Source of the DNA: Anoxybacteroides tepidamans
GTDB taxonomy: Bacteria; Bacillota; Bacilli; Bacillales; Anoxybacillaceae
DNA: 53,792 nt
Direction of reading: 5' to 3'
Assembly: GCF_014201465.1 (NCBI RefSeq)
Contig: NZ_JACHEP010000021.1
Coordinates: forward strand, 1 to 53,792
The notes below the pieces were generated by a model. That model had not been told where the DNA came from and searched no databases. It worked only from the letters and a program-made list of their open reading frames with translations. Positions within the stretch are counted from its first letter, which is position 1, and every line of letters begins with the position of its first letter. Below, piece after piece: positions 19,507 through 33,876 of the stretch. The translations under genes were made by a program, and so were the position numbers.

Positions 19507-19875
19507 TTAAATTACTTCTGGAGCTAAAGAAACGATTTTCATAAAGTCTTTTTCACGCAATTCACGCGCAACAGGTCCAAAAATACGAGTTCCGCGTGGA
19601 CTCTTATCGTCACGGATGATGACGCATGCGTTCTCGTCAAAGCGAATGTAAGAGCCATCTGTACGGCGCACACCGCGCTTTGTGCGGACAACGACTGCTT
19701 TTACGACCTGACCTTTTTTAACAACGCCACCTGGTGTTGCGTCTTTAACTGTCGCGACTACAACATCACCGATGTTCGCATAGCGACGACCTGAACCACC
19801 TAACACTTTAATGACAAGCACTTCACGCGCACCAGAGTTATCAGCAACTTTCATACGAGTTTCTTGTTGAATCAT
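19507..19875 (-). CDS. rplN: 50S ribosomal protein L14
   Basis: Ribosomal protein L14, part of intersubunit bridges. [20 protein letters not shown] and [20 protein letters not shown] are diagnostic; 122 aa, the universal length. It lies between rpsQ and rplX with a GGGAGG site. Confidence 0.98.
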   Translation of the reverse strand: MIQQETRMKVADNSGAREVLVIKVLGGSGRRYANIGDVVVATVKDATPGGVVKKGQVVKAVVVRTKRGVRRTDGSYIRFDENACVIIRDDKSPRGTRIFGPVARELREKDFMKIVSLAPEVI

Positions 19876-19922
19876 TTACGAAACCTCCCTTCGGAATTAT
19901 ATCACCGATCCGAACATGATCA

Positions 19923-20201
<279 letters not shown>

Positions 20202-20209
20202 TCAAGCAT

Positions 20210-21493
<1,284 letters not shown>

Positions 21494-21496
21494 TGA

Positions 21497-21838
21497 TTAT
21501 CCCTCCTTCTTTTCTGAAACAACGATCGTAATATGACTCGTACGTTTGTTAATCGCACTTGCACGGCCCATCGCACGAGGACGGAAACGTTTTAATGTTG
21601 GACCTTCATCAACATATGCTTCTGTGATCACTAGGTTGTTAACATCCATATCGTAGTTGTGTTCTGCATTGGCTACTGCAGATTTTAGTACTTTCTCGAT
21701 GATTGGAGAAGCAGCTTTCGGAGTGTGACGAAGAATCGCTACTGCTTCACCTACTTGCTTACCTCGAATTAAATCAATCACTAAACGTGCTTTACGAGGA
21801 GCAATACGAACTGTTCTCGCAACAGCTTTAGCTTGCAT
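21497..21838 (-). CDS. rplV: 50S ribosomal protein L22
   Basis: Ribosomal protein L22, whose beta-hairpin lines the exit tunnel. [20 protein letters not shown] and the hairpin region [18 protein letters not shown] are intact, with no deletion of the kind linked to macrolide resistance. It has 113 aa. Confidence 0.98.
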   Translation of the reverse strand: MQAKAVARTVRIAPRKARLVIDLIRGKQVGEAVAILRHTPKAASPIIEKVLKSAVANAEHNYDMDVNNLVITEAYVDEGPTLKRFRPRAMGRASAINKRTSHITIVVSEKKEG

Positions 21839-21858
21839 AAATGATGCCTCCTCTCATA

Positions 21859-22137
21859 TTAACGTTTTGTTTTCTTATCATCGCCAGCATGGCCTTTGAA
21901 CGTACGTGTTGGCGCAAATTCACCGAGCTTATGTCCTACCATGTCCTCTGTAATGTACACAGGCACATGTTTGCGTCCATCGTACACGGCAATCGTATGA
22001 CCGATGAATTGAGGGAAAATGGTTGAACGACGAGACCAAGTTTTAATTACTTGTTTTTGCCCTGCCTCATTTAATTTTTCAATTTTTTTCATTAAATGAT
22101 CATCACAGAAAGGACCTTTTTTTAAGCTGCGACCCAT
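21859..22137 (-). CDS. rpsS: 30S ribosomal protein S19
   Basis: Ribosomal protein S19 of the small-subunit head. [20 protein letters not shown] and [20 protein letters not shown] are diagnostic; 92 aa. It lies between rplB and rplV with a GGGAGG site. Confidence 0.98.
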   Translation of the reverse strand: MGRSLKKGPFCDDHLMKKIEKLNEAGQKQVIKTWSRRSTIFPQFIGHTIAVYDGRKHVPVYITEDMVGHKLGEFAPTRTFKGHAGDDKKTKR

Positions 22138-22194
22138 AAATAAACCTCCCTTCGTGATTGTTCTACGGTTCTTAAGAACCGTAGTTCAACCCCG

Positions 22195-23025
22195 TTATTT
22201 TTTACGACGACGTACAATAAATTTATCCGATTTGTTTTTCTTTTTGCGCGTTTTGAATCCAAGAGTTGGTTTACCCCATGGAGTCATTGGTGACTTACGT
22301 CCGATTGGCGCTTTACCTTCACCACCACCATGCGGGTGATCAACAGGGTTCATAACAGAACCGCGAACCGTTGGACGAATGCCTAACCAGCGAGCGCGTC
22401 CTGCTTTCCCGATGTTGACAAGTTCATGTTGTTCGTTACCAACTTGACCAACCGTTGCACGGCAAGTTCCTAAAATCATGCGGACTTCACCAGAAGCTAA
22501 ACGAACAAGTACATACTTACCTTCTTTACCAAGCACTTGCGCAGACGTACCAGCAGAACGAACAAGCTGTCCGCCTTTACCTGGTTTTAATTCAATGTTG
22601 TGTACTAATGTACCAACAGGAATGTTTGCAAGTGGCAATGCGTTACCTACTTTAATGTCCGCATCTGGACCAGACATGATTTCCATACCTACTTCTAAGT
22701 TTTTTGGAGCGATAATGTAACGCTTCTCACCATCTACATAATGGATTAATGCGATATTTGCTGAACGGTTTGGATCATATTCGATTGTAGCAACGCGTCC
22801 TGGAATGCCATCTTTGTCGCGTTTGAAATCGATGATCCGATATTGGCGTTTATGACCGCCACCTTGATGACGAACCGTCAATTTACCTTGGTTGTTACGA
22901 CCACCTTTTTTCTTTAAAGGCGCAAGTAATGATTTCTCTGGCTTGTCAGTTGTGATTTCTGAGAAATCAAGAACTGTCATGCCACGGCGACCATTTGACG
23001 TTGGTTTATATTTTTTAATCGCCAT
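22195..23025 (-). CDS. rplB: 50S ribosomal protein L2
   Basis: Ribosomal protein L2, essential for subunit association and close to the peptidyl transferase centre. [20 protein letters not shown] opens the 276-aa protein; the functionally important histidine lies in [15 protein letters not shown] in the C-terminal part. It follows rplW by 27 bases. Confidence 0.98.
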   Translation of the reverse strand: MAIKKYKPTSNGRRGMTVLDFSEITTDKPEKSLLAPLKKKGGRNNQGKLTVRHQGGGHKRQYRIIDFKRDKDGIPGRVATIEYDPNRSANIALIHYVDGEKRYIIAPKNLEVGMEIMSGPDADIKVGNALPLANIPVGTLVHNIELKPGKGGQLVRSAGTSAQVLGKEGKYVLVRLASGEVRMILGTCRATVGQVGNEQHELVNIGKAGRARWLGIRPTVRGSVMNPVDHPHGGGEGKAPIGRKSPMTPWGKPTLGFKTRKKKNKSDKFIVRRRKK

Positions 23026-23052
23026 GTCGGTTTCCCTCCTTCGCTTTTAAAC

Positions 23053-23340
23053 TTATACTTCAAATAGTTCGATCTCTTTGCTGTCTGGCGTTAACGTAAC
23101 AATCGCTTTGCGACGGCGGTTTGTAAGTCCGCTGTAACGGCCGACACGCTTAAATTTGCCTTTATAGTTCATGATGTTAACTTTTTCAACTTTTACACCA
23201 AAGATCGCTTCAATAGCGTCTTTTACTTCCGTTTTGTTCGCTTTCACATCAACTTCAAATGTGTATTTTTTTTGTGCCACTAAACTCATTGAGTTTTCAG
23301 TGATAACGGGGCGCTTAATAATATCGCGAGGATCTTTCAT
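23053..23340 (-). CDS. rplW: 50S ribosomal protein L23
   Basis: Ribosomal protein L23, docking site for trigger factor and SRP at the tunnel exit. [18 protein letters not shown] and the basic [19 protein letters not shown] are diagnostic; 95 aa. Its ATG overlaps the rplD stop by one base. Confidence 0.98.
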   Translation of the reverse strand: MKDPRDIIKRPVITENSMSLVAQKKYTFEVDVKANKTEVKDAIEAIFGVKVEKVNIMNYKGKFKRVGRYSGLTNRRRKAIVTLTPDSKEIELFEV

Positions 23341-23963
23341 TACGCAAGCACCTCCTCTACTTTTTCCACAGCAGCTTTTGTAATAACAAGCTTATCGTGG
23401 TTTAAAACATCAAGAACGTTAATTCCATTTGCCGTAACAACCGTTACTCCTGGAATGTTGCGTGCAGACAACATAATGTTTTCGTTAATATCTGCTGTCA
23501 CGATTAAAGCTTTGCGATCAACAGAAAGGTTGCTTAAAATTTTCACCATTTCTTTCGTTTTTGGCGCTTCAAGCGCTAAGTTGTCTAATACAACGATGTT
23601 GTTTTCAAGAACTTTTGAAGATAAAGCAGATTTAATTGCTAAACGACGAACTTTTTTCGGTAATTTATAGCTGTAGCTGCGTGGAACCGGACCAAACACC
23701 GTACCACCACCGCGCCATTGTGGAGAGCGAATCGAACCTTGGCGAGCGCGTCCAGTACCTTTTTGACGCCATGGTTTGCGGCCACCGCCGCTTACTTCAG
23801 CGCGATTTTTTGTTTTATGCGTCCCTTGACGTAAAGAAGCACGTTGCATAATCACTGCTTCAAATAACACATGTTTGTTTGGCTCAATACCAAATACGGA
23901 ATCACTTAATTCGATTTCTCCAACAGTTGCTCCGTTTTGGTTATACAATGCTACTTTTGGCAT
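23340..23963 (-). CDS. rplD: 50S ribosomal protein L4
   Basis: Ribosomal protein L4, whose long loop lines the exit tunnel: [20 protein letters not shown] at about residues 58-77. It has 207 aa. In E. coli L4 represses the S10 operon; Bacillus lacks that exact mechanism, and no obvious L4 site was recognised here. Confidence 0.98.
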   Translation of the reverse strand: MPKVALYNQNGATVGEIELSDSVFGIEPNKHVLFEAVIMQRASLRQGTHKTKNRAEVSGGGRKPWRQKGTGRARQGSIRSPQWRGGGTVFGPVPRSYSYKLPKKVRRLAIKSALSSKVLENNIVVLDNLALEAPKTKEMVKILSNLSVDRKALIVTADINENIMLSARNIPGVTVVTANGINVLDVLNHDKLVITKAAVEKVEEVLA

Positions 23964-23990
23964 TGGATAATTCCTCCTTTCTTAAGAAAG

Positions 23991-24626
23991 TTATTTCACT
24001 TTCGCCTTAACCGCACTTTTAATGACAACAAGTCCTTTATTCGGACCTGGTACGTTTCCTTTAATAAGAAGTAAGTTGCGTTCTGCATCTACTTTTACGA
24101 TTTTTAAGTTTTGCACTGTTACGCGTTCTCCGCCCATGCGACCTGGCAATTCTTTAGATTTGAATACACGGTTTGGCGCAATAGGACCCATTGAACCAGG
24201 GCGGCGATGATAACGAGAACCGTGAGCCATTGGTCCACGAGATTGGCCATGGCGCTTGATCGCACCTTGGAATCCTTTACCTTTTGAAATTCCTGTTACA
24301 TCTACAATCTCGCCTTCAGCGAAAATATCTACTTTGACTTCCTGACCAACTTCATATTCCGCAACGTTTGCACCGCGGATTTCACGAATGAAGCGCTTAG
24401 GCGCAGTATTCGCTTTCGCTACATGTCCTTTTTCCGGTTTGTTCGCCAATTTTTCCCGTTTATCTTCAAAACCTAATTGAATCGCTTCATAACCGTCGTT
24501 TTCAACCGTTTTCTTTTGAAGAACAACGTTTGGAGTCGCTTCAATTACCGTTACAGGAATTAAGTCACCGTTTTCCGCGAATACTTGCGTCATCCCGATT
24601 TTTCTACCTAAGATTCCTTTGGTCAT
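23991..24626 (-). CDS. rplC: 50S ribosomal protein L3
   Basis: Ribosomal protein L3, one of the first to bind 23S r[23 protein letters not shown] and [20 protein letters not shown] (with the residue region near the peptidyl transferase centre) are diagnostic; 211 aa. It follows rpsJ by 32 bases. Confidence 0.98.
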   Translation of the reverse strand: MTKGILGRKIGMTQVFAENGDLIPVTVIEATPNVVLQKKTVENDGYEAIQLGFEDKREKLANKPEKGHVAKANTAPKRFIREIRGANVAEYEVGQEVKVDIFAEGEIVDVTGISKGKGFQGAIKRHGQSRGPMAHGSRYHRRPGSMGPIAPNRVFKSKELPGRMGGERVTVQNLKIVKVDAERNLLLIKGNVPGPNKGLVVIKSAVKAKVK

Positions 24627-24658
24627 TCGTCACACCTCCTATAATTTCATTTTTACAA

Positions 24659-25093
<435 letters not shown>

Positions 25094-25099
25094 TTAAAC

Positions 25100-25128
25100 A
25101 TTATACAGAGATCGACGCTAAATTGCAA
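25100..25128 (-). promoter_or_regulatory. S10 operon promoter (sigma-A)
   Basis: On the minus strand TTGCAA (25123-25128), 17 bases, then a perfect TATAAT (25100-25105). This lies between the tuf terminator and rpsJ and should drive the run of more than 25 genes from rpsJ to rplQ. Confidence 0.82.
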
Positions 25129-25206
25129 GTAAAATCTTGTATAAGGTTGTTTGTACACTTCCATTATTCATCTATATGTCTGCCTTCAACCGATCTTGAA
25201 AAAGCA

Positions 25207-25240
25207 GAAAAAAACAGGTTTGCCCTGAGACAAACCTGCT
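25207..25240 (-). terminator. tuf terminator
   Basis: On the minus strand AGCAGGTTTG pairs with CAAACCTG around a short loop, followed by TTTTTTTCTGC. It ends the str transcript about ten bases after tuf. Confidence 0.9.
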
Positions 25241-25250
25241 TTTGATTCGA

Positions 25251-26438
25251 TTACTCAATGATAGAAGATACAACGCCAGCGCCTACTGTACGGCCGCCTT
25301 CACGAATGGAGAATTTTGTACCTTCTTCGATCGCGATTGGCGCAATTAATTCTACTGTCATTTCGATGTTGTCACCAGGCATAACCATCTCTACGCCTTC
25401 AGGAAGAGTGATGATACCTGTTACGTCCGTTGTACGGAAGTAGAATTGTGGACGATAGTTAGAGAAGAATGGAGTGTGACGTCCACCTTCTTCTTTCGAT
25501 AATACGTAAACTTCTGCTTTAAATTTTGTGTGTGGTGTAATTGTACCTGGTTTTGCAAGTACTTGACCACGTTGTACTTCGTCGCGAGATACACCGCGAA
25601 GAAGCGCACCGATGTTGTCACCAGCTTCTGCTTGGTCAAGAAGTTTACGGAACATTTCTACACCAGTAACTGTCGTAGATTTTGGTTCTTCAGAAAGACC
25701 AATGATTTCTACAGCGTCACCAACTTTTAATGTACCACGTTCAACACGACCAGTTGCAACTGTACCACGGCCAGTGATCGAGAATACGTCCTCAACTGGC
25801 ATCATGAATGGTTTGTCAGTTTCACGTTGCGGAGTTGGGATGTACTCATCAACTGCGTTCATAAGCTCGATGATTTTTGCTTCCCACTCAGCATCGCCTT
25901 CAAGAGCTTTTAATGCAGAACCTTTGATAACTGGAATTTCATCTCCAGGGAAGTCGTATTCAGATAATAAGTCACGTACTTCCATTTCAACAAGCTCTAA
26001 TAATTCTTCGTCGTCTACCATATCGCATTTGTTTAAGAATACTACGATGTATGGTACACCTACTTGACGAGATAGAAGGATGTGCTCACGAGTTTGTGGC
26101 ATTGGACCATCAGCAGCAGATACTACAAGGATCGCGCCGTCCATTTGTGCAGCACCTGTGATCATGTTTTTCACGTAGTCTGCGTGACCTGGGCAGTCAA
26201 CGTGTGCATAGTGACGAGCGTCTGTTTCATATTCAACGTGTGCAGTTGAGATTGTGATACCACGTTCACGCTCTTCTGGAGCAGCGTCGATTTGATCGTA
26301 AGCACGAGCTTCTGCTTTACCTTGTTTTGCAAGAACTGTTGTAATTGCAGCTGTTAAAGTTGTTTTACCGTGGTCAACGTGGCCGATTGTACCAATGTTA
26401 ACGTGTGGTTTAGAGCGTTCAAATTTCGCTTTAGCCAT
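25251..26438 (-). CDS. tuf: Elongation factor Tu
   Basis: Delivers aminoacyl-tRNA to the ribosome as a GTP complex. The GTPase motifs are GHVDHGKT (19-26), DCPGH (about 81-85) and NKCD (about 136-139). It has 395 aa and is nearly identical to the Geobacillus stearothermophilus protein as I remember it. It is the last gene of the str group, 129 bases after fusA, and ends at a strong terminator. The gap before it holds a stem GGAGTAAAT/ATTTACTCC (26495-26521) without a T-tract. Confidence 0.99.
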   Translation of the reverse strand: MAKAKFERSKPHVNIGTIGHVDHGKTTLTAAITTVLAKQGKAEARAYDQIDAAPEERERGITISTAHVEYETDARHYAHVDCPGHADYVKNMITGAAQMDGAILVVSAADGPMPQTREHILLSRQVGVPYIVVFLNKCDMVDDEELLELVEMEVRDLLSEYDFPGDEIPVIKGSALKALEGDAEWEAKIIELMNAVDEYIPTPQRETDKPFMMPVEDVFSITGRGTVATGRVERGTLKVGDAVEIIGLSEEPKSTTVTGVEMFRKLLDQAEAGDNIGALLRGVSRDEVQRGQVLAKPGTITPHTKFKAEVYVLSKEEGGRHTPFFSNYRPQFYFRTTDVTGIITLPEGVEMVMPGDNIEMTVELIAPIAIEEGTKFSIREGGRTVGAGVVSSIIE

Positions 26439-26567
26439 TAGAAATATCCTCCTTAATGTAAAAATTTAAAGTTTTATAAGTTATAGGATGCCTAGGAGTA
26501 AATCTGTTATGTATTTACTCCCAAGTCTTACATAAGTATTTATACTTGAACAATGCTAGAAAATCAA

Positions 26568-28646
26568 TTATTCACCTTTATTTTTTTTGATGATTTCATC
26601 AGCAATATTCTTCGGAACTTCTTCATAGTGGTCGAATACCATCGAGAATGTTCCACGACCTTGAGTGTTAGAACGTAAAGAAGTTGCATATCCGAACATT
26701 TCAGATAGCGGAACCATTGCACGAACAACTTGTGCGTTGCCACGAGCTTCCATACCTTCTACACGTCCGCGCCGAGAAGTGATGTCACCCATAATATCCC
26801 CAAGATATTCTTCAGGGATGACCACTTCTACTTTCATAATTGGCTCAAGTAATACAGGAGCACATTTTGCTGCTGCATTTTTCAATGCAAGGGATGCAGC
26901 AATTTTGAACGCCATTTCACTCGAGTCAACATCGTGGTAAGAACCATCGAATAGTTTTGCTTTAATATCGACAACTGGATATCCAGCAAGAACCCCATTT
27001 TGCATTGCGTCTTCAAGGCCTGCTTGAATTGCTGGGATATATTCTTTTGGAACGACCCCACCAACGATCGCGTTTTCAAATTCGAATCCTTTTCCTTCTT
27101 CATTTGGTGAGAATTCGATCCAAACGTGACCGTATTGACCGCGGCCACCAGACTGACGCACAAATTTACCTTCTACTTGCGCAGACTTACGGAATGTCTC
27201 GCGGTATGCTACTTGTGGAGCGCCAACGTTTGCTTCAACTTTAAATTCGCGGCGCATACGGTCAACAATGATATCAAGGTGAAGCTCACCCATACCGGAA
27301 ATAATCGTTTGGCCCGTTTCTTGATCCGTATATGCACGGAATGTTGGATCTTCTTCTTGAAGCTTTTGTAGCGCTGTACTCATTTTATCTTGGTCAGCTT
27401 TTGATTTTGGCTCGATTGCAACCGAAATAACTGGCTCTGGGAATTGCATAGACTCTAAAATAACAGGGTCTTTTTCATCACACAACGTATCGCCAGTTGT
27501 TGTATCTTTTAAACCTACTGCTGCAGCAATGTCACCTGCGTATACTTTTGAAATTTCTTCGCGGTGGTTTGCATGCATTTGTAGGATACGACCGATCCGT
27601 TCACGTTTACGTTTTGTTGAGTTCAACACGTACGAACCAGAATCTAACGTACCGGAATATACGCGGAAGAACGTCAATTTACCAACGTAAGGGTCTGTCA
27701 TAATTTTGAACGCCAGTGCTGCAAATGGCGCATCATCACGAGATTCACGAACCGTTTCTTCTTCTGTATCTGGAACAACCCCTTTAATCGGCGGGATGTC
27801 CACTGGAGAAGGTAAGTAATTAACAACACCATCAAGCATTAATTGAACGCCTTTGTTTTTGAACGCAGAGCCGCAGAATACAGGAAAGAATTCAACCGAA
27901 ACAGTCGCTTTACGGATAGCCGCTTTTAGCTCTTCTGTCGTAATTTCTTCTCCTTCTAAATACTTCATCATTAATTCTTCATCAAGCTCTGCTACTGCCT
28001 CGATTAATTTGCTGCGATATTCTTCTGCCATATCGCGATAATCTTCAGGAATTTCGATGCGCTCAATGTTTTTTCCCAACTCATCGTGATAGTGGTATGC
28101 GCACATCTCAACAAGGTCAATAATGCCAGAGAACTGATCTTCCGCACCAATCGGCAATTGAACTGGATGCGCATTCGCTTGTAAACGATCATGAAGCGTT
28201 TTTACAGAGTATAAGAAATCCGCGCCAATCTTGTCCATTTTGTTCACGAATACGATACGCGGAACACCGTATGTCGTTGCTTGACGCCATACCGTTTCTG
28301 TTTGTGGCTCTACCCCAGATTGCGCATCAAGTACTGCTACCGCACCGTCTAAAACGCGTAAAGAACGTTCAACTTCCACCGTGAAATCTACGTGTCCTGG
28401 TGTATCGATGATGTTAATGCGGTGACCTTTCCATTGCGCTGTTGTCGCCGCAGACGTGATCGTAATCCCACGTTCTTGCTCTTGCTCCATCCAGTCCATA
28501 GTAGCAGCGCCTTCATGAACTTCACCAATTTTATGGACGCGCCCTGTATAGAAAAGGATGCGCTCAGTTGTCGTTGTTTTACCGGCGTCGATATGAGCCA
28601 TGATACCAATATTGCGAGTGTTTTCTAAGGAGAACTCTCTTGCCAT
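26568..28646 (-). CDS. fusA: Elongation factor G
   Basis: Translocase GTPase of elongation, also involved in ribosome recycling. The P-loop is AHIDAGKT (17-24), with DTPGHVDF and NKMDK further on; domains II to V follow, ending in IIKKNKGE. It has 692 aa, full length. It lies between rpsG and tuf. The 150-base gap to rpsG contains a possible stem, AATAGGTGA with TCACCTAT (about 28712-28760), of unknown role. Confidence 0.99.
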   Translation of the reverse strand: MAREFSLENTRNIGIMAHIDAGKTTTTERILFYTGRVHKIGEVHEGAATMDWMEQEQERGITITSAATTAQWKGHRINIIDTPGHVDFTVEVERSLRVLDGAVAVLDAQSGVEPQTETVWRQATTYGVPRIVFVNKMDKIGADFLYSVKTLHDRLQANAHPVQLPIGAEDQFSGIIDLVEMCAYHYHDELGKNIERIEIPEDYRDMAEEYRSKLIEAVAELDEELMMKYLEGEEITTEELKAAIRKATVSVEFFPVFCGSAFKNKGVQLMLDGVVNYLPSPVDIPPIKGVVPDTEEETVRESRDDAPFAALAFKIMTDPYVGKLTFFRVYSGTLDSGSYVLNSTKRKRERIGRILQMHANHREEISKVYAGDIAAAVGLKDTTTGDTLCDEKDPVILESMQFPEPVISVAIEPKSKADQDKMSTALQKLQEEDPTFRAYTDQETGQTIISGMGELHLDIIVDRMRREFKVEANVGAPQVAYRETFRKSAQVEGKFVRQSGGRGQYGHVWIEFSPNEEGKGFEFENAIVGGVVPKEYIPAIQAGLEDAMQNGVLAGYPVVDIKAKLFDGSYHDVDSSEMAFKIAASLALKNAAAKCAPVLLEPIMKVEVVIPEEYLGDIMGDITSRRGRVEGMEARGNAQVVRAMVPLSEMFGYATSLRSNTQGRGTFSMVFDHYEEVPKNIADEIIKKNKGE

Positions 28647-28796
28647 CTTGGTTTTTTCTCCTTCCTTTAAGGTAAGTATCGTGTTTGATAAAATGTTGCA
28701 AATATAGGAATATAGGTGAGTATATGAACGAGGTCACCCGATCGTCTTCACCTATTTCCTAATTATGCAATAATGGATAACATAATTGTGAGATAA

Positions 28797-29791
<995 letters not shown>

Positions 29792-29842
29792 TCATAATTT
29801 ATGCAAAAACAAAGTTTTTGTAGTAAACCCACAAAAACAGTT

Positions 29843-30091
29843 TTAACGAATGATCGCAACAGCCGCTGCTCCTACTTGAATTTTACACACTTTCCCAAGC
29901 TTTTTCATGGAATCTACTTTCACAACAGGAATATTCGCTTCTTTTGCTGCTGTCACGATTTTATCAATAATCGCCGGATCAGCATCTTCAGCAACAATCA
30001 CTTCCTGTACGTTCCCTTCTTTTAGAGCTCGCACTGTTTGCTTTGTTCCCACTACAAATTGTTGCGCCTGTAATACTTTTTCATAAGACAT
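29843..30091 (-). CDS. rplGB: L7Ae-family ribosomal protein (YbxF type)
   Basis: An 82-aa L7Ae/L30e-fold protein that binds kink-turn RNA, equivalent to B. subtilis YbxF (RplGB), found between rpoC and rpsL in Firmicutes. [18 protein letters not shown] and [20 protein letters not shown] carry the family pattern. Its cellular RNA target is not firmly known. It is the first gene after the str promoter. Confidence 0.93.
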   Translation of the reverse strand: MSYEKVLQAQQFVVGTKQTVRALKEGNVQEVIVAEDADPAIIDKIVTAAKEANIPVVKVDSMKKLGKVCKIQVGAAAVAIIR

Positions 30092-30136
30092 CTTAAAATA
30101 TCCTCCAAAGTACCAGGTTTTTGGAACACCTTTATT

Positions 30137-30165
30137 ACATTAACATGTTCTTATGACGTTGTCAA
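30137..30165 (-). promoter_or_regulatory. Promoter of the str group (sigma-A)
   Basis: On the minus strand TTGACA (30160-30165), 17 bases, then TAATGT (30137-30142), with TG one base upstream giving an extended -10. It lies after rpoC and before rplGB and should drive rplGB-rpsL-rpsG-fusA-tuf. Confidence 0.7.
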
Positions 30166-30183
30166 CTCTTATTTAACGAATTT

Positions 30184-30213
30184 GTTACCGGCAAGGTTTC
30201 CCTTGCCGGTAAC
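30184..30213 (-). terminator. Strong hairpin after rpoC
   Basis: A perfect 13-bp stem GTTACCGGCAAGG with a GAAA tetraloop (read on the minus strand), about ten bases after the rpoC stop. There is no uninterrupted T-tract (AAATTCG follows), so it could be a weak terminator, or a 3'-end stabilising or processing structure. Confidence 0.55.
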
Positions 30214-30221
30214 TCCGTTCG

Positions 30222-33200
30222 TTATTTATTTGATGTTGTTACTTGCTCATCCGACTGTTTTTTGACAACCGGTTTGATTTTTCGGTAGCGTGCCATTCCT
30301 GTTCCAGCAGGAACGAGTTTACCGATAATGACATTTTCTTTTAAGCCAAGCAACTCGTCGCGTTTTCCTTTAATCGCTGCATCAGTCAAGACGCGCGTCG
30401 TTTCTTGGAACGAAGCAGCGGATAAAAACGAATCGGTTTCCAGCGACGCTTTCGTAATGCCGAGAAGCACTGGCCGAGCTGTTGCTGGGCGTTTTCCTTC
30501 AAGCAATACTTTGGTGTTCGCATCCGTAAATTGATGGATATCAAGCAATGTACCTGGAAGCACATCTGTATCTCCCGCATCGATGACACGAACTTTGCGA
30601 AGCATTTGGCGAACCATTACTTCAATGTGCTTGTCGCTAATTTCTACCCCTTGCATCCGATATACTTTTTGGACTTCACGCAATAAATATTCTTGTACCG
30701 CTGTAATGTCTTTTACTTTGAGAAGTTCTTTCGGATCGATCGAACCTTCTGTTAATTCTTGTCCGCGCTCGACATGCTGACCTTCTTGAACTTTCAGTCT
30801 CGCATTATACGGAGCGGTATATGTGCGAGTTTCTACTTCGCCTTTCACGACGATTTCTTGTTGACGGTCGCGCGTTTCATTAACCGAAATGACTACCCCG
30901 TCAATTTCAGAGATGACCGCTTGACCTTTCGGATTGCGCGCTTCAAACAATTCTTGAACACGCGGTAAACCTTGTGTGATATCGTCTCCAGCTACCCCGC
31001 CTGTGTGGAACGTACGCATCGTTAACTGCGTACCCGGTTCACCAATCGACTGCGCAGCGATAATTCCGACCGCTTCGCCCACTTCGACTTCAGCGCCGGT
31101 CGCAAGATTGCGGCCATAACATTTTTTGCATACACCATGGCGCGTATTGCATGTAAATGCTGAACGAATCCACACTTTGTCAATGCCTGCTTTAATAATC
31201 GCATTGGCGATATCTTCGGTAATCATTTCATTTTCTCTAACAATAATTTCGCCTGTCTCCGGATGTTTCACCGTTTTTCTTGCATAACGGCCGACTAAAC
31301 GCTCTTCTAGTTTCACAATGACTTCTGTTCCATCCGTCAATGCTCTGACAAGCATGCCACGGTCTGTACCGCAGTCGTCTTCGCGGACGATCACGTCTTG
31401 CGCAACATCGACAAGACGGCGCGTTAAGTATCCAGAGTCTGCCGTTTTCAACGCTGTATCTGCTAGCCCTTTACGCGCACCGTGCGTCGAAATGAAGTAC
31501 TCCAATACCGTTAATCCTTCACGGAACGACGATTTGATCGGCAACTCAATAATGCGTCCGGCTGGGTTCGCCATCAAACCGCGCATACCGGCAAGCTGCG
31601 TAAAGTTCGAAGCGTTACCGCGAGCACCGGAGTCGCTCATCATAAAGATCGGGTTGCGCTTATCTAAAGACTCCATTAACTTGCTTTGAATTTTGTCTTT
31701 CGCCGCGCTCCAAATCGAGATAACGCGCTCATAACGCTCTTCATCGGTAATTAAACCGCGTCTAAACTGCTTTAATACCGTATCGACTTTCGTTTGCGCT
31801 TCTTGTAAAATTTCTTGTTTTTCCGGCAAGACGACGATATCGGCAACACCGATCGTGATACCAGCTTTTGTTGAATACTTAAAGCCAAGGTCTTTCATGC
31901 GGTCAAGCATTTTCGACGTTTCTGTAATTTTGAAACGCTTAAACACTTCTGCGATGATATTACCGAGAACTTTCTTTTTGAACGGCGGAACAAGCTCACG
32001 CTTGCGAATTTCCTCTTTAACGTTGACACCTTTATCAAGGAAATATTTGTCCGGCGTTCTTTCTTCGATATTTTCCTGCGTCGGCTCATTAATATACGGG
32101 AATGATTTCGGTAAAATTTCATTGAAAATGAGTTTACCGACTGTTGTAAGTAACAGCTTGTTATTTTGCTCTTCTGTGAATGTCTCGTTTTTCAACGAAC
32201 CGGCATGGATCGCAATGCGAGTGTGTAAGTGCACATAACCGCTATGATAAGCAAGCAATGCTTCATCCGTATCTTTGAAAACCATTCCCTCGCCGATCGC
32301 TCCTTTACGTTCCATCGTCAAATAGTAGTTGCCTAATACCATGTCTTGTGAAGGAGTAACAACCGGTTTCCCGTCTTTCGGGTTGAGAATGTTTTGTGCC
32401 GCAAGCATAAGTAAACGAGCTTCCGCCTGTGCTTCGGCTGATAACGGAACGTGTACCGCCATTTGGTCACCGTCGAAATCCGCGTTATACGCTGTACATA
32501 CGAGCGGATGCAAACGAATCGCACGACCTTCGACAAGCGTCGGTTCGAACGCTTGAATTCCGAGTCGGTGCAATGTCGGTGCACGGTTTAAAAGCACCGG
32601 ATGTTCTTTAATCACCGATTCTAATACATCCCATACTTCCGGATGCACGCGCTCAATTTTCCGTTTCGCGCTTTTAATGTTATGCGCTAATCCTCGTTCA
32701 ACAAGCTCTTTCATCACAAAAGGCTTGAAAAGTTCTAATGCCATTTCCTTCGGTAAACCGCATTGATACATTTTTAAATTAGGACCAACGACAATGACCG
32801 AACGACCTGAGTAGTCAACACGCTTACCAAGCAAGTTTTGACGGAAACGGCCTTGCTTACCTTTTAACATATGCGATAACGATTTTAACGGACGGTTTCC
32901 TGGACCTGTTACCGGACGGCCGCGACGACCGTTATCAATTAATGCATCGACCGCTTCCTGAAGCATCCGTTTCTCGTTTTGCACGATAATATTTGGTGCT
33001 CCAAGATCTAATAAACGCTTTAGGCGATTGTTACGGTTAATAACACGGCGATATAGATCATTTAAATCCGATGTTGCAAAACGACCACCATCTAACTGAA
33101 CCATCGGGCGCAACTCAGGCGGAATGACCGGAAGTACGTCCAATACCATCCATGCTGGATCATTTCCGGAATTACGAAACGCCTCCAACACTTCCAAACG

Positions 33201-33824
33201 TTTAATCGCCCGAGCGCGCCGTTGTCCTTGAGCTGTTTTTAATTCTTCTTTTAGCGTTTCGACTTCTTTTTCAAGGTCGATATCTTGTAAAAGTTTTTTT
33301 ATTGCTTCTGCACCCATCGATGCTTGGAATGAGTTTCCGTATTTTTCACGATAGGCTCGATACTCTTTTTCTGAAAGAAGCTGCTTTTTCTCAAGTGGTG
33401 TATCCCCTGGATCTGTTACGACATACGAAGCAAAATAAATCACTTCTTCCAAAGCGCGCGGGGACATGTCTAAGACAAGTCCCATGCGGCTTGGAATCCC
33501 TTTAAAATACCAAATATGTGAAACAGGGGCAGCTAGTTCAATATGACCCATGCGTTCACGACGAACTTTCGCGCGTGTGACTTCCACACCGCAGCGGTCA
33601 CAAACTACACCTTTATAACGTACGCGCTTATATTTTCCACAATGGCATTCCCAGTCTTTTGTTGGACCGAAAATGCGCTCACAAAACAATCCATCTTTTT
33701 CTGGCTTTAATGTGCGATAGTTAATCGTTTCTGGTTTTTTGACTTCGCCGTACGACCAAGAGCGGATTTTTTCTGGCGAAGCGAGACCAATTTTCATATA
33801 CTCAAAATTATTTACATCTAGCAA
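30222..33824 (-). CDS. rpoC: RNA polymerase beta' subunit
   Basis: Catalytic subunit of RNA polymerase. The zinc ribbon is near the N-terminus ([20 protein letters not shown]), the active-site loop NADFDGD near residue 450 supplies the three magnesium-binding aspartates, and the second zinc site is [13 protein letters not shown]. The protein has 1200 aa and is full length. The beginning [19 protein letters not shown] equals that of Bacillus homologues. It follows rpoB by about 50 bases. The C-terminal tail after residue 1180 ([15 protein letters not shown]) is variable in the group. Confidence 0.99.
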   Translation of the reverse strand: MLDVNNFEYMKIGLASPEKIRSWSYGEVKKPETINYRTLKPEKDGLFCERIFGPTKDWECHCGKYKRVRYKGVVCDRCGVEVTRAKVRRERMGHIELAAPVSHIWYFKGIPSRMGLVLDMSPRALEEVIYFASYVVTDPGDTPLEKKQLLSEKEYRAYREKYGNSFQASMGAEAIKKLLQDIDLEKEVETLKEELKTAQGQRRARAIKRLEVLEAFRNSGNDPAWMVLDVLPVIPPELRPMVQLDGGRFATSDLNDLYRRVINRNNRLKRLLDLGAPNIIVQNEKRMLQEAVDALIDNGRRGRPVTGPGNRPLKSLSHMLKGKQGRFRQNLLGKRVDYSGRSVIVVGPNLKMYQCGLPKEMALELFKPFVMKELVERGLAHNIKSAKRKIERVHPEVWDVLESVIKEHPVLLNRAPTLHRLGIQAFEPTLVEGRAIRLHPLVCTAYNADFDGDQMAVHVPLSAEAQAEARLLMLAAQNILNPKDGKPVVTPSQDMVLGNYYLTMERKGAIGEGMVFKDTDEALLAYHSGYVHLHTRIAIHAGSLKNETFTEEQNNKLLLTTVGKLIFNEILPKSFPYINEPTQENIEERTPDKYFLDKGVNVKEEIRKRELVPPFKKKVLGNIIAEVFKRFKITETSKMLDRMKDLGFKYSTKAGITIGVADIVVLPEKQEILQEAQTKVDTVLKQFRRGLITDEERYERVISIWSAAKDKIQSKLMESLDKRNPIFMMSDSGARGNASNFTQLAGMRGLMANPAGRIIELPIKSSFREGLTVLEYFISTHGARKGLADTALKTADSGYLTRRLVDVAQDVIVREDDCGTDRGMLVRALTDGTEVIVKLEERLVGRYARKTVKHPETGEIIVRENEMITEDIANAIIKAGIDKVWIRSAFTCNTRHGVCKKCYGRNLATGAEVEVGEAVGIIAAQSIGEPGTQLTMRTFHTGGVAGDDITQGLPRVQELFEARNPKGQAVISEIDGVVISVNETRDRQQEIVVKGEVETRTYTAPYNARLKVQEGQHVERGQELTEGSIDPKELLKVKDITAVQEYLLREVQKVYRMQGVEISDKHIEVMVRQMLRKVRVIDAGDTDVLPGTLLDIHQFTDANTKVLLEGKRPATARPVLLGITKASLETDSFLSAASFQETTRVLTDAAIKGKRDELLGLKENVIIGKLVPAGTGMARYRKIKPVVKKQSDEQVTTSNK

Positions 33825-33876
33825 GGGGCCTACCTCCCTCTCAATCTCCAGGTTTTACCCTTATTGCCTTATCGGT

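Noticed and set aside
26461-26567. A separate tuf promoter and terminator in the fusA-tuf gap
   Set aside because: A stem GGAGTAAAT/ATTTACTCC is present but has no T-tract, and the best promoter match (TTGTTC with TAAGAC) is poor.
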